Below, one piece after another: positions 9,589-18,836 of a DNA stretch of 64,000 nt. The stretch is taken from contig CACNWE010000004.1 in NCBI GenBank assembly GCA_902623995.1, forward strand, positions 102,646 to 166,645. Direction: 5' to 3'. Each line of letters starts with the position of its first letter. The stretch's first letter is position 1. Below the pieces are notes generated by a model, which ran no database searches, had not been told where the DNA came from, and was given only the letters and a program-made list of their open reading frames with translations. The translations under genes and the position numbers were made by a program. The DNA is from an uncultured SAR116 cluster alpha proteobacterium. Its GTDB lineage: Bacteria; Pseudomonadota; Alphaproteobacteria; Puniceispirillales; Marisalimonadaceae.

Positions 9589-9928
9589 GAATTCAATAAT
9601 TATACCTGAAATAATCCCTTGGATAATGCTTTTAGTCGCTAGTTCAGGTATTTTTGTTTGGAGATTTTTAGGAGTGGTTTTATCTAGTAAAATACAAAAA
9701 GATAGTTTTTTTGCAAAATGGATCAATGCTATTGCATTTGCTATGACGACAGCTTTAATGACTAGAATCATAATTTTCCCAACAGGAGCGTTGGCCGAAA
9801 CTGAATTGATTGAAAGAATAGCACCTTTTTTAATTGGTATAATTGTATTTTTATTTTTCCCAAAAAAACCAATTTTTGGTTTAGCAATAGGAGTGCTCTT
9901 CTTTAGCGTTGGAATATTTATATCTTAG
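9581..9928 (+). CDS. AzlD-like small membrane subunit
   Basis: A 115-residue hydrophobic protein with about four membrane helices, of the size and position of AzlD, the small partner of AzlC exporters. The segment after the second helix (NAIAFAMTTALMTRIIIFPTGAL) matches the usual AzlD layout. It overlaps the azlC-like gene by 8 nt, so translation is coupled. The call rests mainly on context plus topology. Confidence 0.7.
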   Translation: MYENSIIIPEIIPWIMLLVASSGIFVWRFLGVVLSSKIQKDSFFAKWINAIAFAMTTALMTRIIIFPTGALAETELIERIAPFLIGIIVFLFFPKKPIFGLAIGVLFFSVGIFIS

Positions 9929-9933
9929 ATATT

Positions 9934-11106
9934 TTAATCTTCAGACACAAGTTGCTTAGCTATTATCAATTTTTGAAGCTCATTAGTTCCCTCACCAATA
10001 GCCAACAAAGGAGCATCCCTATAATATCTCTCAATATTATACTCCGGCGAATACCCAAATCCGCCATGAATCCTCATTGCTTCTGTAGAGTTAAACAAAG
10101 CCGTTTCAGTAGCAAAAAGCTTTGCCATTCCTGCTTGTAAATCTGATCTATTACCAGAATCATATGCCTTTGCAGCTTGTTCAGTTAATAATCTAGAAGC
10201 TTCAAGTTTCGTTGCCATCTCAGCTAATTTAATTTGAATTGCTTGGTGTTCACTAATTGGTTTTCCAAATGTCTTCCTTATTTTTGCATATTCTATTGAA
10301 TCTTCGAGGGAGGCTCTAGCCACACCGACGCCACGTGCAGCTACATTGATTCTTCCTAATTCAAGGCCCGCCAAAATTTGTTTGAGCCCTTTTCCTTCTA
10401 TTTCACCAATCAAGTTAGAAGTTGGTACTTTTACATTTTCAAGTTGAACTTCTCCTGTATCAATTCCCCTGTAACCCAATTTTTTGAGTTTTCTTGATAC
10501 AAATCCATCTTTCTTTTCAACGAGAATTAAACTCATACCTTTATGGGCTGGTTGAATTTCAGTATTCGTTTTTACTAAAACAGCTAAAATAGTTCCTTGA
10601 ACTGAGTTTGTAATCCATGTTTTTGTACCATCAATAATATATTCGTTCCCAACTTTTTTTGCTTTGGTTTTTATCGATTGAAGGTCAGTACCACAGTCTG
10701 GTTCAGTAAGTGCGATACCGCCTCTTATCTCTCCAGTTGCAAACTTAGGAAGATAATATTTTTTCATCTCTTCAGTACCAAATCTTTCTACAGCAGCACA
10801 CATTATAAGATGAGAGTTAAAAATACCAGAAACTGACATCCACACGGCTGACACATTTTCTACAATTTTTGAGTAAGTAACTGCTGACAAACCTAAACCA
10901 CCATACTCAGGAGAAATTGTAGCACCAAAGAGACCTAAAGCTGCCATTTTATCAGCAATATCTTGTGGATATTTATCTTGTGACTCAAATTCTTTTACAT
11001 ATGGCTTTACATCTTTTTCTAAGAATTTATTTACAGATTCTATTATTAAATTATCTTCAGAGTCTGGTTTTTCATTTTCGACTTCAATTATTTTATGTTC
11101 ATTCAT
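9934..11106 (-). CDS. Acyl-CoA dehydrogenase
   Basis: FAD-dependent dehydrogenase of acyl-CoA esters, 390 residues. Seen: the flavin/substrate stretch IALTEPDCGTD and KTWITNS in the middle domain, and the C-terminal IHGGFGYSPEYNIERYYRDA followed by IGEGTNELQ, whose Glu is the usual catalytic base. The sequence resembles the glutaryl-CoA/short-chain branch. A good ribosome site (TAGGAG) precedes the ATG. It follows an MmgE/PrpD gene by 21 nt on the same strand, pointing to an organic-acid or branched acyl-CoA substrate. Confidence 0.92.
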   Translation of the reverse strand: MNEHKIIEVENEKPDSEDNLIIESVNKFLEKDVKPYVKEFESQDKYPQDIADKMAALGLFGATISPEYGGLGLSAVTYSKIVENVSAVWMSVSGIFNSHLIMCAAVERFGTEEMKKYYLPKFATGEIRGGIALTEPDCGTDLQSIKTKAKKVGNEYIIDGTKTWITNSVQGTILAVLVKTNTEIQPAHKGMSLILVEKKDGFVSRKLKKLGYRGIDTGEVQLENVKVPTSNLIGEIEGKGLKQILAGLELGRINVAARGVGVARASLEDSIEYAKIRKTFGKPISEHQAIQIKLAEMATKLEASRLLTEQAAKAYDSGNRSDLQAGMAKLFATETALFNSTEAMRIHGGFGYSPEYNIERYYRDAPLLAIGEGTNELQKLIIAKQLVSED

Positions 11107-11127
11107 TAATATCTCCTAAATTAATGA

Positions 11128-12510
11128 TTATAAATCTATCTGACTATACTCAAATATTGAATTGACATTATTTGCTTGATCAATTTTAAGCATTAAATCT
11201 GTCAACTGGTTAACTCTTTCATTTGATAAATACGGTTCTGTTAAACCTTTAAACTTTGATATAAACTCTTCATCTTTCATAAAGTTTTCTGGTTCTCCTT
11301 TTGGAATCTTTACAAACTTTTCATAAGTCTTTCCTTTTACCACCATTTTTACCTTTGCACTCATAAATTCTGGACAACACTTCTCAGCATCTTTATCAGG
11401 ATTTACTTTTATTTTGTTACACAGCGCTAATGTATCACTGTTATTTAAGTGATCTTTATAATCATCCCACTTTAATCCACCACTTTTAGCAGCTACAGCA
11501 GCACAAAAAGGCATTGAAAATTGCCCATCAACAATACTTTTGGGATTTTGTTTATCCTCTAAAGGATAACCAATTATATTCAATGCTGTTTCGGACAGGC
11601 CAATATCAATATCATCTAAATCATTAATGGAAAAATCTAATTCTTTTTTTAGATCTATTATACCATCAATTGCTGCATGACTATATCTACAAGAAGGATA
11701 AGGTTTTACTCCCAAGTTAAGTGTTTCAAATTTATTTCCTAAACCGTCTAATGCTTTTTTTGTGTCTCCTCCTGAAGCATATGCATGTAGATAACCCCAC
11801 TGACCCTCAAAAGCTTTAGAAGGACCTTTAAAACCTTCCGCCGCCATTGTTGCACAATTTAGACCGTTCTGTGCAGCTTGTCCTACATGCGATCTTTTTG
11901 TCCAAGCACCATCTGTTAAAAATTGCATAGATCCAGCTGATTGACTTAGGGCTATTCCAAATGCAGAAACAAATTGATCTTTGGTCAAGCCCATAAGATA
12001 GCCAGCTGAAGCTACGGCACCAAACACACCACATGTTGCCGTTGGATGAAATCCTTTTTTATAATGTGCTGACGAGCCTCCAGCTAATCCTAGTCTTATT
12101 TGTATTTCATAACCAGCAACACATGCTGTTATTAACTCTTGTCCTGATGATTTATTCATTTGTGCTGCAGCCAAGGCGGCAGAAAGTATTGGGGCACTGG
12201 AATGTAAAGAGGCTTCAGCATGAGTGTCATCGAAATCAAGAGAATGAGCTAAAGTTCCATTAAGTAGAGCAGCTGCACTTGGAGAGTAACTATTTTTATC
12301 TGAAAAAACTTGGCAACTTCCATTACTCATTTCTAATCTGTCGATTGCTGCGACTAAACTAGCAGTTGATTCTGCATCATGTCTTGCTCGTATTATTATT
12401 CCAACAGTATCAAGAATTAACAATTTTGTTCTTTTTATAACGTCTGAGGATAAATTTTCGTATCTAATTTCGGTACAAAACTCAGCAAACTTTTCAGTCA
12501 TATTTTCCAT
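11128..12510 (-). CDS. MmgE/PrpD family protein (first of three)
   Basis: A 460-residue member of the MmgE/PrpD superfamily (2-methylcitrate dehydratase, cis-aconitate decarboxylase and related enzymes). Seen: LLNGTLAHSLDFDDTH at about 80-95, the GFHPTATCGVFGA loop, and LGVKPYPSCRYSHAAIDG. The start has GGGAG 6 nt upstream. It is paired with the acyl-CoA dehydrogenase downstream. The family spans several chemistries, so the reaction is not assigned; this copy is clearly different from the two others in the window. Confidence 0.88.
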   Translation of the reverse strand: MENMTEKFAEFCTEIRYENLSSDVIKRTKLLILDTVGIIIRARHDAESTASLVAAIDRLEMSNGSCQVFSDKNSYSPSAAALLNGTLAHSLDFDDTHAEASLHSSAPILSAALAAAQMNKSSGQELITACVAGYEIQIRLGLAGGSSAHYKKGFHPTATCGVFGAVASAGYLMGLTKDQFVSAFGIALSQSAGSMQFLTDGAWTKRSHVGQAAQNGLNCATMAAEGFKGPSKAFEGQWGYLHAYASGGDTKKALDGLGNKFETLNLGVKPYPSCRYSHAAIDGIIDLKKELDFSINDLDDIDIGLSETALNIIGYPLEDKQNPKSIVDGQFSMPFCAAVAAKSGGLKWDDYKDHLNNSDTLALCNKIKVNPDKDAEKCCPEFMSAKVKMVVKGKTYEKFVKIPKGEPENFMKDEEFISKFKGLTEPYLSNERVNQLTDLMLKIDQANNVNSIFEYSQIDL

Positions 12511-12615
12511 TTATTTCTCCCAAAACATATTGAAAAGGTTAAACTAAAATTTCATTTTACAAAACTAAAAAATAATCATTAAGATATCGTTATTAAAATC
12601 ATATGAGAAAATACC

Positions 12616-13890
12616 ATGACAAATCCTTTTGAATTAACTGCAACGGATGCAATTAAACTGATTGGTAACAATAAGTTATCAAGGTATGAGTGGGTACAAA
12701 GTTGTTTCGAAAGAATACGTGAAAAAGAAGATCTTGTAAAAGCTTGGGTATACTTGGATGAAGATAGAGCCCTAGAAAAAGCAAAGCAGTTAGATAATGA
12801 AAATGATAAATCACAACTTGGAATTCCATTTGGAATTAAAGATATAATTGATGCAAGTAATACACCTACTGGATTTGGAACTAATTTTTATCAAAACAAT
12901 GTTCCTATGAGAGATGCTGCTTCGGTATCCGTTGCAAAACAATCAGGATGTATTTTTATTGGCAAAACTGTATCTACTGAACTAGGACATAGAGCTCCTG
13001 GATTAACAACAAACCCACATAATAAAGATTTCACACCTGGAGGCTCAAGTTCTGGATCGGCTGCAGCTGTAGCATCTATGATGGCACCTGTTTGTTTTGG
13101 CACCCAAACTACTGGGTCGGTAATAAGACCTGCTGCTTACTGTGGAGTTATTGGGTATAAACCATCTTATGGTGATTTTGATAAATCAGGCATTCTACCA
13201 AATTCTCCATCAATCGATACTTTAGGATTGATGTCTAGGTCAGTAGAAGATATTGCACTTTTTCGATCAATCCTTCTCGAAGAAGATTTAGTATCAATAC
13301 AAAAAGTAGATTTAAGCAAAATTAAAATTGGATTTGTTAGAACACCACACTGGGATAAAAGTGATGATTCTACAAAGGAAGCTTTTGAGCATTTTCTTAA
13401 TTTACTCCGTTCAGATAAATTAAATGTAGTTGATTTAGAAATTGATAACCTTATTTCAAAATCTGATGAACTTCATTTAGATATAAGTGGATATGAATTT
13501 AAAAGATCAATATCTCACGAAAGATTCAATTATTATGACCAATTAAGTGACCAATTAAAGAACGGCAGACTTAATGATGGATATCAAGTGAGTAATAAAA
13601 ATTACCACTTAGCTTTAAAAGACTTGTCAATTTTAAAAAATCAAATAGACGCTGTATTTGACAAGACTGATTTAATAATTACTCCTAGTGCCCCTGGCGA
13701 AGCATTAAAAGGATTAGAATATACAGGATCACCGATATTTAATACAACTTGGTCTTTAAACGGAAATCCATGTATTACCCTACCCCTATTTAAGGGTAAA
13801 CAAGAATTACCAATTGGATGCCAACTTGTTGCCAGGTTTGGAGAAGACGATCAACTTTTAAATTATGCAAAAGCCTTCTTAGAACTTTAA
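12616..13890 (+). CDS. Amidase (amidase-signature family)
   Basis: A 424-residue amidase-signature enzyme. Catalytic Lys75 lies in FGIKDIIDA, the glycine/serine loop GGSSSGS at 142-148 holds the cis-serine, and Ser168 in TTGSVIRPA is the nucleophile. It is shorter than GatA and no gatB or gatC is adjacent, so it is a metabolic amidase. Its 3' end overlaps the convergent TRAP permease gene by 4 nt. The placement beside a TRAP transporter suggests it acts on an imported amide or on a product of the island. Confidence 0.9.
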   Translation: MTNPFELTATDAIKLIGNNKLSRYEWVQSCFERIREKEDLVKAWVYLDEDRALEKAKQLDNENDKSQLGIPFGIKDIIDASNTPTGFGTNFYQNNVPMRDAASVSVAKQSGCIFIGKTVSTELGHRAPGLTTNPHNKDFTPGGSSSGSAAAVASMMAPVCFGTQTTGSVIRPAAYCGVIGYKPSYGDFDKSGILPNSPSIDTLGLMSRSVEDIALFRSILLEEDLVSIQKVDLSKIKIGFVRTPHWDKSDDSTKEAFEHFLNLLRSDKLNVVDLEIDNLISKSDELHLDISGYEFKRSISHERFNYYDQLSDQLKNGRLNDGYQVSNKNYHLALKDLSILKNQIDAVFDKTDLIITPSAPGEALKGLEYTGSPIFNTTWSLNGNPCITLPLFKGKQELPIGCQLVARFGEDDQLLNYAKAFLEL

Positions 13891-15170
13891 TTAAAGTGAG
13901 ATTCAACTAATAGTTCTGGAAGTGTAAGTGCTAAAGCTGGAAATAGAAGCACTATGATTAATACAACTGTGTCAGAAATACAGAAAGGAAATGATCCTTT
14001 TATAACGGTTGTAACTGGTAAGCCAGTTACTCCACTAACAGCAAACAAATTTAAACCAACGGGTGGGATAACACTTCCTATTTCTATGCATAATGCTGTT
14101 AAAATTCCTAAATGAATAGGATCTACACCAAGAGCCAATGCAACAGGGAAATATATAGGTACTGTTAAGACTAAAATTGCTACACCTGTTAGAAACATGG
14201 ATAAAAACAATAACGATCCCATAAGTGCAAATAAAAATCCTGTTTTACTCAGACCCAATTCACCAGCCCATTCAGCAATCATTTGAGGCCAACCCATATT
14301 TGCAAGATAAAATTGGAAGATTCCAACACAACCCAATAGAAAAAACACAACTGCAGTTAGGTTCATAGTTCTTAGAGTTGTTGGCATTAATTCTTTCGCA
14401 AATGTTTTTCTTTTAAAGATTAATCCATAAAAAAGGGCATAACTAGCAGCGGCAGCACCTGCTTCAGTAGGAGTGAATAAACCTCCATATAAACCACCTA
14501 ATATAATTATAGGCATTAATAAAGCGGGTAGAGCTTCTTTAAAACACCTCCAAACTTCACATAAATCAAATTTTCCTCGAGGTAATTTAATAAAAAGAGA
14601 TACACTAACAATTATAACTGCATCACTCATAGCCAACATCAATCCAGGAATTATACCTGCGAAAAACAAATCAACTATCGACATTTCTGTTATGACACCA
14701 AACAGAATCAAAGTTATACTTGGTGGAATAAGAAGTGCTATTCCACCTGCGGAGGCAATAACTCCTGCTGCCATCCATTTTGGATAACCTCTTTTAATTA
14801 ATTCTGGATAAGCTATAACACTCATTGCAGCAGCCATTGCTGTGGATGAACCAGAAATTGCTCCAAATAAAACAGCTGCAAGCAATGTTGCATAAGCAAA
14901 GCCACCTGGAACCCATCCTACTATTGAGTCAGCAAATTTAAAAAGACTTGCAACTAAACCAGTTTTTTCCATTAAAAAACCAGCAAAAATAAAAAATGGA
15001 ATAGCTACTAATGTATATTTAGTAAGAAAACTAAAAAAAGCTTCAAACAAGGTGCTATATGTTAAAAAATCGTCAAACAGTACAAGAAGACCTGTAGCAC
15101 CAGCAAGAGCTATACCTATTGGAGCACCAGCAAATAATAGACTAAATAAAGATCCTCCTAAAGCCCACAT
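13887..15170 (-). CDS. dctM: TRAP transporter large permease
   Basis: Inner-membrane channel subunit of a tripartite ATP-independent periplasmic transporter, DctM family, 427 residues with about 12 helices. Typical features: the N-terminal GAPIGIALAGATGL, GAISGSSTAMAAAMSVIAYPEL, and near the C-terminus EIGSVIPPVGLNLFAVSG. It follows the small permease by 24 nt and the binding protein further upstream. Driven by an ion gradient, it would import a carboxylate; genes around it handle CoA thioesters and MmgE/PrpD substrates. Confidence 0.94.
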   Translation of the reverse strand: MWALGGSLFSLLFAGAPIGIALAGATGLLVLFDDFLTYSTLFEAFFSFLTKYTLVAIPFFIFAGFLMEKTGLVASLFKFADSIVGWVPGGFAYATLLAAVLFGAISGSSTAMAAAMSVIAYPELIKRGYPKWMAAGVIASAGGIALLIPPSITLILFGVITEMSIVDLFFAGIIPGLMLAMSDAVIIVSVSLFIKLPRGKFDLCEVWRCFKEALPALLMPIIILGGLYGGLFTPTEAGAAAASYALFYGLIFKRKTFAKELMPTTLRTMNLTAVVFFLLGCVGIFQFYLANMGWPQMIAEWAGELGLSKTGFLFALMGSLLFLSMFLTGVAILVLTVPIYFPVALALGVDPIHLGILTALCIEIGSVIPPVGLNLFAVSGVTGLPVTTVIKGSFPFCISDTVVLIIVLLFPALALTLPELLVESHFN

Positions 15171-15194
15171 TATACATTTCCTGTATTATTAGAA

Positions 15195-15746
15195 TTAAAC
15201 ATCAGTAGCAGCTTCAACTTCTGCAGTAAAATGGTCACCCTTTATATAACTATGTATATCTTCAATAAATTGAAGAAAGGCTACTAAAGACATTAATCCC
15301 ATACCCAGAGCCAATATAAAATAAAAAGGCCACATAAAGAAAAATAAACTCTCAGTTCTTTCACCAATTTGTATTGAATATTCAACCGTTGAATACGCAG
15401 TATATGTTAAAGAACCAGTGAATACAGAAACAAAGAGAGAAACAAAAATTTTACAAAAACCTACTGTTCTGTGAAAACCTTTTGTATTTAAAAGTTGTAA
15501 GACAGCACTCATTACAAGATGATTCCTATTGATCTGTGTTACACAAATGTAGAAGGCAACTGAAGATACCATCATGTAAATAACAGCATCTTGACCCCAT
15601 TCAAAAACAACACCAAAAATATATCTTCTAATAATTTCAGCTAACGCAAAGAGTGTAACAGCTATCATTAGAAAAGCAGAACACCTACCTAATATAGCAG
15701 TGATGGAAGATTGAATTTTGTTTGAGATTTTGTAAAAATTATCCAT
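15195..15746 (-). CDS. dctQ: TRAP transporter small permease
   Basis: DctQ-type four-helix membrane subunit of 183 residues, with the family pattern EIIRRYIFGVVFEWGQD after the first helix. I used the ATG at 15746; a TTG three codons upstream is possible. It lies between the binding-protein gene and dctM. An intrinsic terminator separates it from the binding-protein gene, so it is probably expressed at a lower level than that gene. Confidence 0.9.
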   Translation of the reverse strand: MDNFYKISNKIQSSITAILGRCSAFLMIAVTLFALAEIIRRYIFGVVFEWGQDAVIYMMVSSVAFYICVTQINRNHLVMSAVLQLLNTKGFHRTVGFCKIFVSLFVSVFTGSLTYTAYSTVEYSIQIGERTESLFFFMWPFYFILALGMGLMSLVAFLQFIEDIHSYIKGDHFTAEVEAATDV

Positions 15747-15764
15747 GATAATCAACTAAATAAA

Positions 15765-15790
15765 AAAGGCCTGACATTAGTCAGGCCTTT
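15765..15790 (-). terminator. Intrinsic terminator/attenuator between dctP and dctQ
   Basis: A perfect 11-bp stem with a 4-nt loop (AAAGGCCTGAC, ATTA, GTCAGGCCTTT) is followed on the minus strand by a run of T. It lies inside the TRAP operon, 10 nt after the stop of the binding-protein gene and before dctQ. Partial termination here would give excess binding protein over permease, as is common in binding-protein transporters. Confidence 0.85.
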
Positions 15791-15800
15791 GTTGATTGAT

Positions 15801-16970
15801 TTATTTTCTTGACTTTTTCTTGTATAAAGCTGTTCCTTTTGCGAATTTAGCAAAGTCGGAAGCAAACGCTGTACAATCAGTCTTTTCTAAAGCACTTGAT
15901 CCCATTGGATTAGCTGCAACTAAAGCTTTTGCTTCAGCAGTGAACTGGTCAACCATTTTGTCTCCAGTTGCATCAACCTTAGACTTAATCCAGTTATTAG
16001 TTGCACCACCTTCTTTGGCTTGAAGAACTCCAGCTTCTGCAGGGCTCATCACATATATTCCAGGCGCACTTTTATCAGTTACTTTAAACTTATCAACTAA
16101 TCTTTTATCATTACAAAAGTTAATAGCCTTTTGATAAGGAATAAAGTCATTCATAATAATATCAGTTAGAGCTGCTTGTTGTTTTTTATCAAGAGTTGCC
16201 CACCATTTATTTGATGCACCAATCCAATAGTAATCACCAACAATACCATTAATTCCAGCAACTGTGAAATATGGAGCTTGTTCCTTAGTAGCATTAAATC
16301 CACCTAAACTAGTTAGCAATCCATCAATAACACCTGTTTGAAGAGCTGGCGGAACATCGCCAAAAGCCATTGTGGTAGGGTTTGCACCTAAAGCTCCTAA
16401 CAATGCATTTTCAGCTGGTCCCATACTTCTAACCTTCTTACCGGCAAAATCAGCAGGAACTAACATTCTACTTTTAACAGCACCTGCACCCATGTACATA
16501 CTTAGATGTCCAGAACCAAAAATAGTTATCCCATGCTTGTCATTAAAAACTTTCTTTAATTGAGCAAAAGTTTTTGTTCCATCAAGGCCATTAATAGCAC
16601 CAGGTGATGTTAATTTTCCAGCACCAACAATAGTATTAGCATATGGCTCAACACTTGAAGTTTTACCAAATTGACCAGTCATCATCTCAAGATTACCTTT
16701 TGTAAGAGCTTGAGTTCCTTTTGGAACATTATAAAGTGACTTAGCCCAATAAATCTGAACTTTACTTCCAGGAATTTTTTTCTCAACCTGCTCTGCAAAA
16801 AACATTTCTGCAATAGCTGCAGGATGTGGCGGACCAGAATGGTCAGATGCCCAACGCATCTTAATAGGTTTTACAGCATGTCCATCAGCTAAAGCTAAAT
16901 TGGTTCCAGCTGCAAAAGTTAGAGCAACAGCGCCAGCTGCACCTAACAATGATAATTTATTTAATTTCAT
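15801..16970 (-). CDS. dctP: TRAP transporter substrate-binding protein
   Basis: Periplasmic solute-binding protein of the DctP family, 389 residues, with a signal peptide (MKLNKLSLLGAAGAVALTF, cleavage near ALADG). The family core is GKKVRSMGPAENALLGALGA followed by FGDVPPALQTGVIDGLLTS; the arginine in that stretch normally binds the ligand carboxylate. A strong ribosome site (TTGGAGGAAA) precedes it. It is the first gene of the P-Q-M transporter and is followed by the attenuator. The ligand is probably a carboxylic acid; which one is not visible. Confidence 0.93.
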   Translation of the reverse strand: MKLNKLSLLGAAGAVALTFAAGTNLALADGHAVKPIKMRWASDHSGPPHPAAIAEMFFAEQVEKKIPGSKVQIYWAKSLYNVPKGTQALTKGNLEMMTGQFGKTSSVEPYANTIVGAGKLTSPGAINGLDGTKTFAQLKKVFNDKHGITIFGSGHLSMYMGAGAVKSRMLVPADFAGKKVRSMGPAENALLGALGANPTTMAFGDVPPALQTGVIDGLLTSLGGFNATKEQAPYFTVAGINGIVGDYYWIGASNKWWATLDKKQQAALTDIIMNDFIPYQKAINFCNDKRLVDKFKVTDKSAPGIYVMSPAEAGVLQAKEGGATNNWIKSKVDATGDKMVDQFTAEAKALVAANPMGSSALEKTDCTAFASDFAKFAKGTALYKKKSRK

Positions 16971-17079
16971 TAAATTTCCTCCAAATATTTAGAATCACAA
17001 ACTATAACGATATGCTTTTCAGGTAAACCCTTAATTGCAATAAAACCAATTAATTAGTTAATATGTTATGTAATTCTGT

Positions 17080-18285
17080 TTAGATTATGCCTTTGTTCTT
17101 GAAAGTGCTTATTTGTTCACCAGTAAAACCTATCTCTTTAAGTATATCATATGTATCTTCGCCTAGTTCTGGGGCAGTTTTATCTTGAAATTTGCTATCT
17201 GAAACATGAACAGGTGTTTTCAATAAACTGATATCAACCCCCCTTTTTGTTTTTAATTTTTGGATATTTTTTCTATCTTTTAAAAATGGATTTTCTAAAG
17301 ACTCTTTTAAATTTAAAATTGGAGCTGCTGGAACAACTCCTCCAAACTCGTTCAGCCATTCAGAGGTATTTTTTTTCATTAATTCTTCATCAAGAATTCT
17401 AGTTATTTCATCTCTATGTTTTTGCCTAGATGAAAAGTCAACAAACTTTGAATTGTCAATTAGATCCTCCCTACCTAGTTTTTTACACAGAACAGGCCAA
17501 AAACTTTCCTTATTACACATTATGTAAATCCAACCATCTTTAGTTTTATACAATTGACATGGAACTAAAATTGGATGAGCAGACCTGTCTAATCTTTCAC
17601 TTTTAAAATCAGTGTTGAGTGTCCAAGCCGCCATATAACTTTGATTAAACATGGCCGTATCAAATAAATTAACATCTACATCTCTTCCAACACCTGTAGC
17701 CCTGGCAGACAATATCGCACTTACGAGCCCAAATGACATAGTAAGTCCAGACATATAATCTACGATTGAAAGTCCGAATCTTGATGGAGGACCGTCAGGC
17801 TCACCTGTAAGTGAAAAATAACCAGCCTCTGCTTGCATAAGATAATCATATCCTGGCCAATTTTTTCTTGGCCCCTCTCTGCCATAAGCAGAACAATGCG
17901 CTGAGACAATTGCTTTGTTAAATTTCTTAAGCTGATCATAAGTTATCCCAAGTTTTTCAGGAACATCTCCTCTTAAATTGTTAGAAACTGCCTCAGCATT
18001 CTCAATTAATTTTTGCAGAATAATTTTTCCATCATTAGACAGTATATCTAAAGTTATGCTTTTTTTATTTCTATTAAGAGCTTGAAAAAAAATACTTGAA
18101 GCTGAATTTCTGTCTTCACCATCGATAAAATAAGGACCAATTGCTCTTAAATAATCACCACTTGTACCTGCTGGTTCAATTTTAATTACCTCTGCTCCTA
18201 AATCAGCTAAATATTGAGTGCCAAATGGTCCCGCCCCATATTGCTCAAAAGCAATTACTCTGACACCTGATAAAGGTAAATCCAT
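17080..18285 (-). CDS. CaiB/BaiF CoA transferase (island 1, copy A)
   Basis: Class III CoA transferase of 401 residues, which moves CoA between carboxylic acids. N-terminal VIAFEQYGAGPFGTQYLADLG and the nucleophilic Asp176 in GLSIVDYMSG are in family positions, after TGEPDGPPSRFG. It is the last gene of a six-gene run with a MaoC-type hydratase and a CitE-like lyase just upstream. In known itaconate and mesaconate pathways a family III transferase either activates the acid or shifts CoA between its two carboxyls; that role is inferred here. Confidence 0.92.
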   Translation of the reverse strand: MDLPLSGVRVIAFEQYGAGPFGTQYLADLGAEVIKIEPAGTSGDYLRAIGPYFIDGEDRNSASSIFFQALNRNKKSITLDILSNDGKIILQKLIENAEAVSNNLRGDVPEKLGITYDQLKKFNKAIVSAHCSAYGREGPRKNWPGYDYLMQAEAGYFSLTGEPDGPPSRFGLSIVDYMSGLTMSFGLVSAILSARATGVGRDVDVNLFDTAMFNQSYMAAWTLNTDFKSERLDRSAHPILVPCQLYKTKDGWIYIMCNKESFWPVLCKKLGREDLIDNSKFVDFSSRQKHRDEITRILDEELMKKNTSEWLNEFGGVVPAAPILNLKESLENPFLKDRKNIQKLKTKRGVDISLLKTPVHVSDSKFQDKTAPELGEDTYDILKEIGFTGEQISTFKNKGII

Positions 18286-18296
18286 TTTATTATTCT

Positions 18297-18836
18297 CTAA
18301 TTAGCTGCTTCTTTAATAATTTCGTCAACCACACTATGCCCACGTTTTGCAACCAGGAAAGATCTTACCATATCCATTACAACAACTTTGTCTTGATTTT
18401 TACCAATATGTCTTACCTTAATAATTCCTTGTGTAGGTCTTGATTTTGATTCTCTTTTATCTAAAACTTCAGTTTCAGAATATAATGTATCACCAACAAA
18501 CACTGGTGCAGGTATTTTTATTTCTTCCCAACCCAAGTTGGCTATTGCTTTTTGACTAGTACCACTTACACACATCCCTGTTACAAGGGCTAGAGTAAAT
18601 GCAGAATTTACCAAATATTTTCCAAACTCAGATTTAGAAGCATAATTTGCATCAAAGTGGATTGGGTGAGTGTTCATTGTTAAATTTGTAAACCATATGT
18701 TGTCAGCTTCGCTTACTGTCCTACCAGGCCAATGCTCATATACATCTCCCACTTGAAAATCTTCAAAATATCTACCTGGATCTTCTCTATACCTTTGAGG
18801 TCCTATTTTTTTAATTCCGTATGAATTTTCATCCAT
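18297..18836 (-). CDS. MaoC-like hot-dog hydratase
   Basis: A 179-residue single hot-dog domain of the MaoC dehydratase type, starting YFEDFQVGDVYEHWPGRTVSE. The active-site loop reads MNTHPIHFD at 54-62: His60 is kept, but the usual GDxNPxH pattern has Asn55 where the catalytic Asp normally sits and His57 instead of Asn. The gene starts directly after the stop of the lyase gene. Neighbours suggest an unsaturated C5-dicarboxyl-CoA substrate such as mesaconyl-CoA; this is inference. Confidence 0.85.
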   Translation of the reverse strand: MDENSYGIKKIGPQRYREDPGRYFEDFQVGDVYEHWPGRTVSEADNIWFTNLTMNTHPIHFDANYASKSEFGKYLVNSAFTLALVTGMCVSGTSQKAIANLGWEEIKIPAPVFVGDTLYSETEVLDKRESKSRPTQGIIKVRHIGKNQDKVVVMDMVRSFLVAKRGHSVVDEIIKEAAN

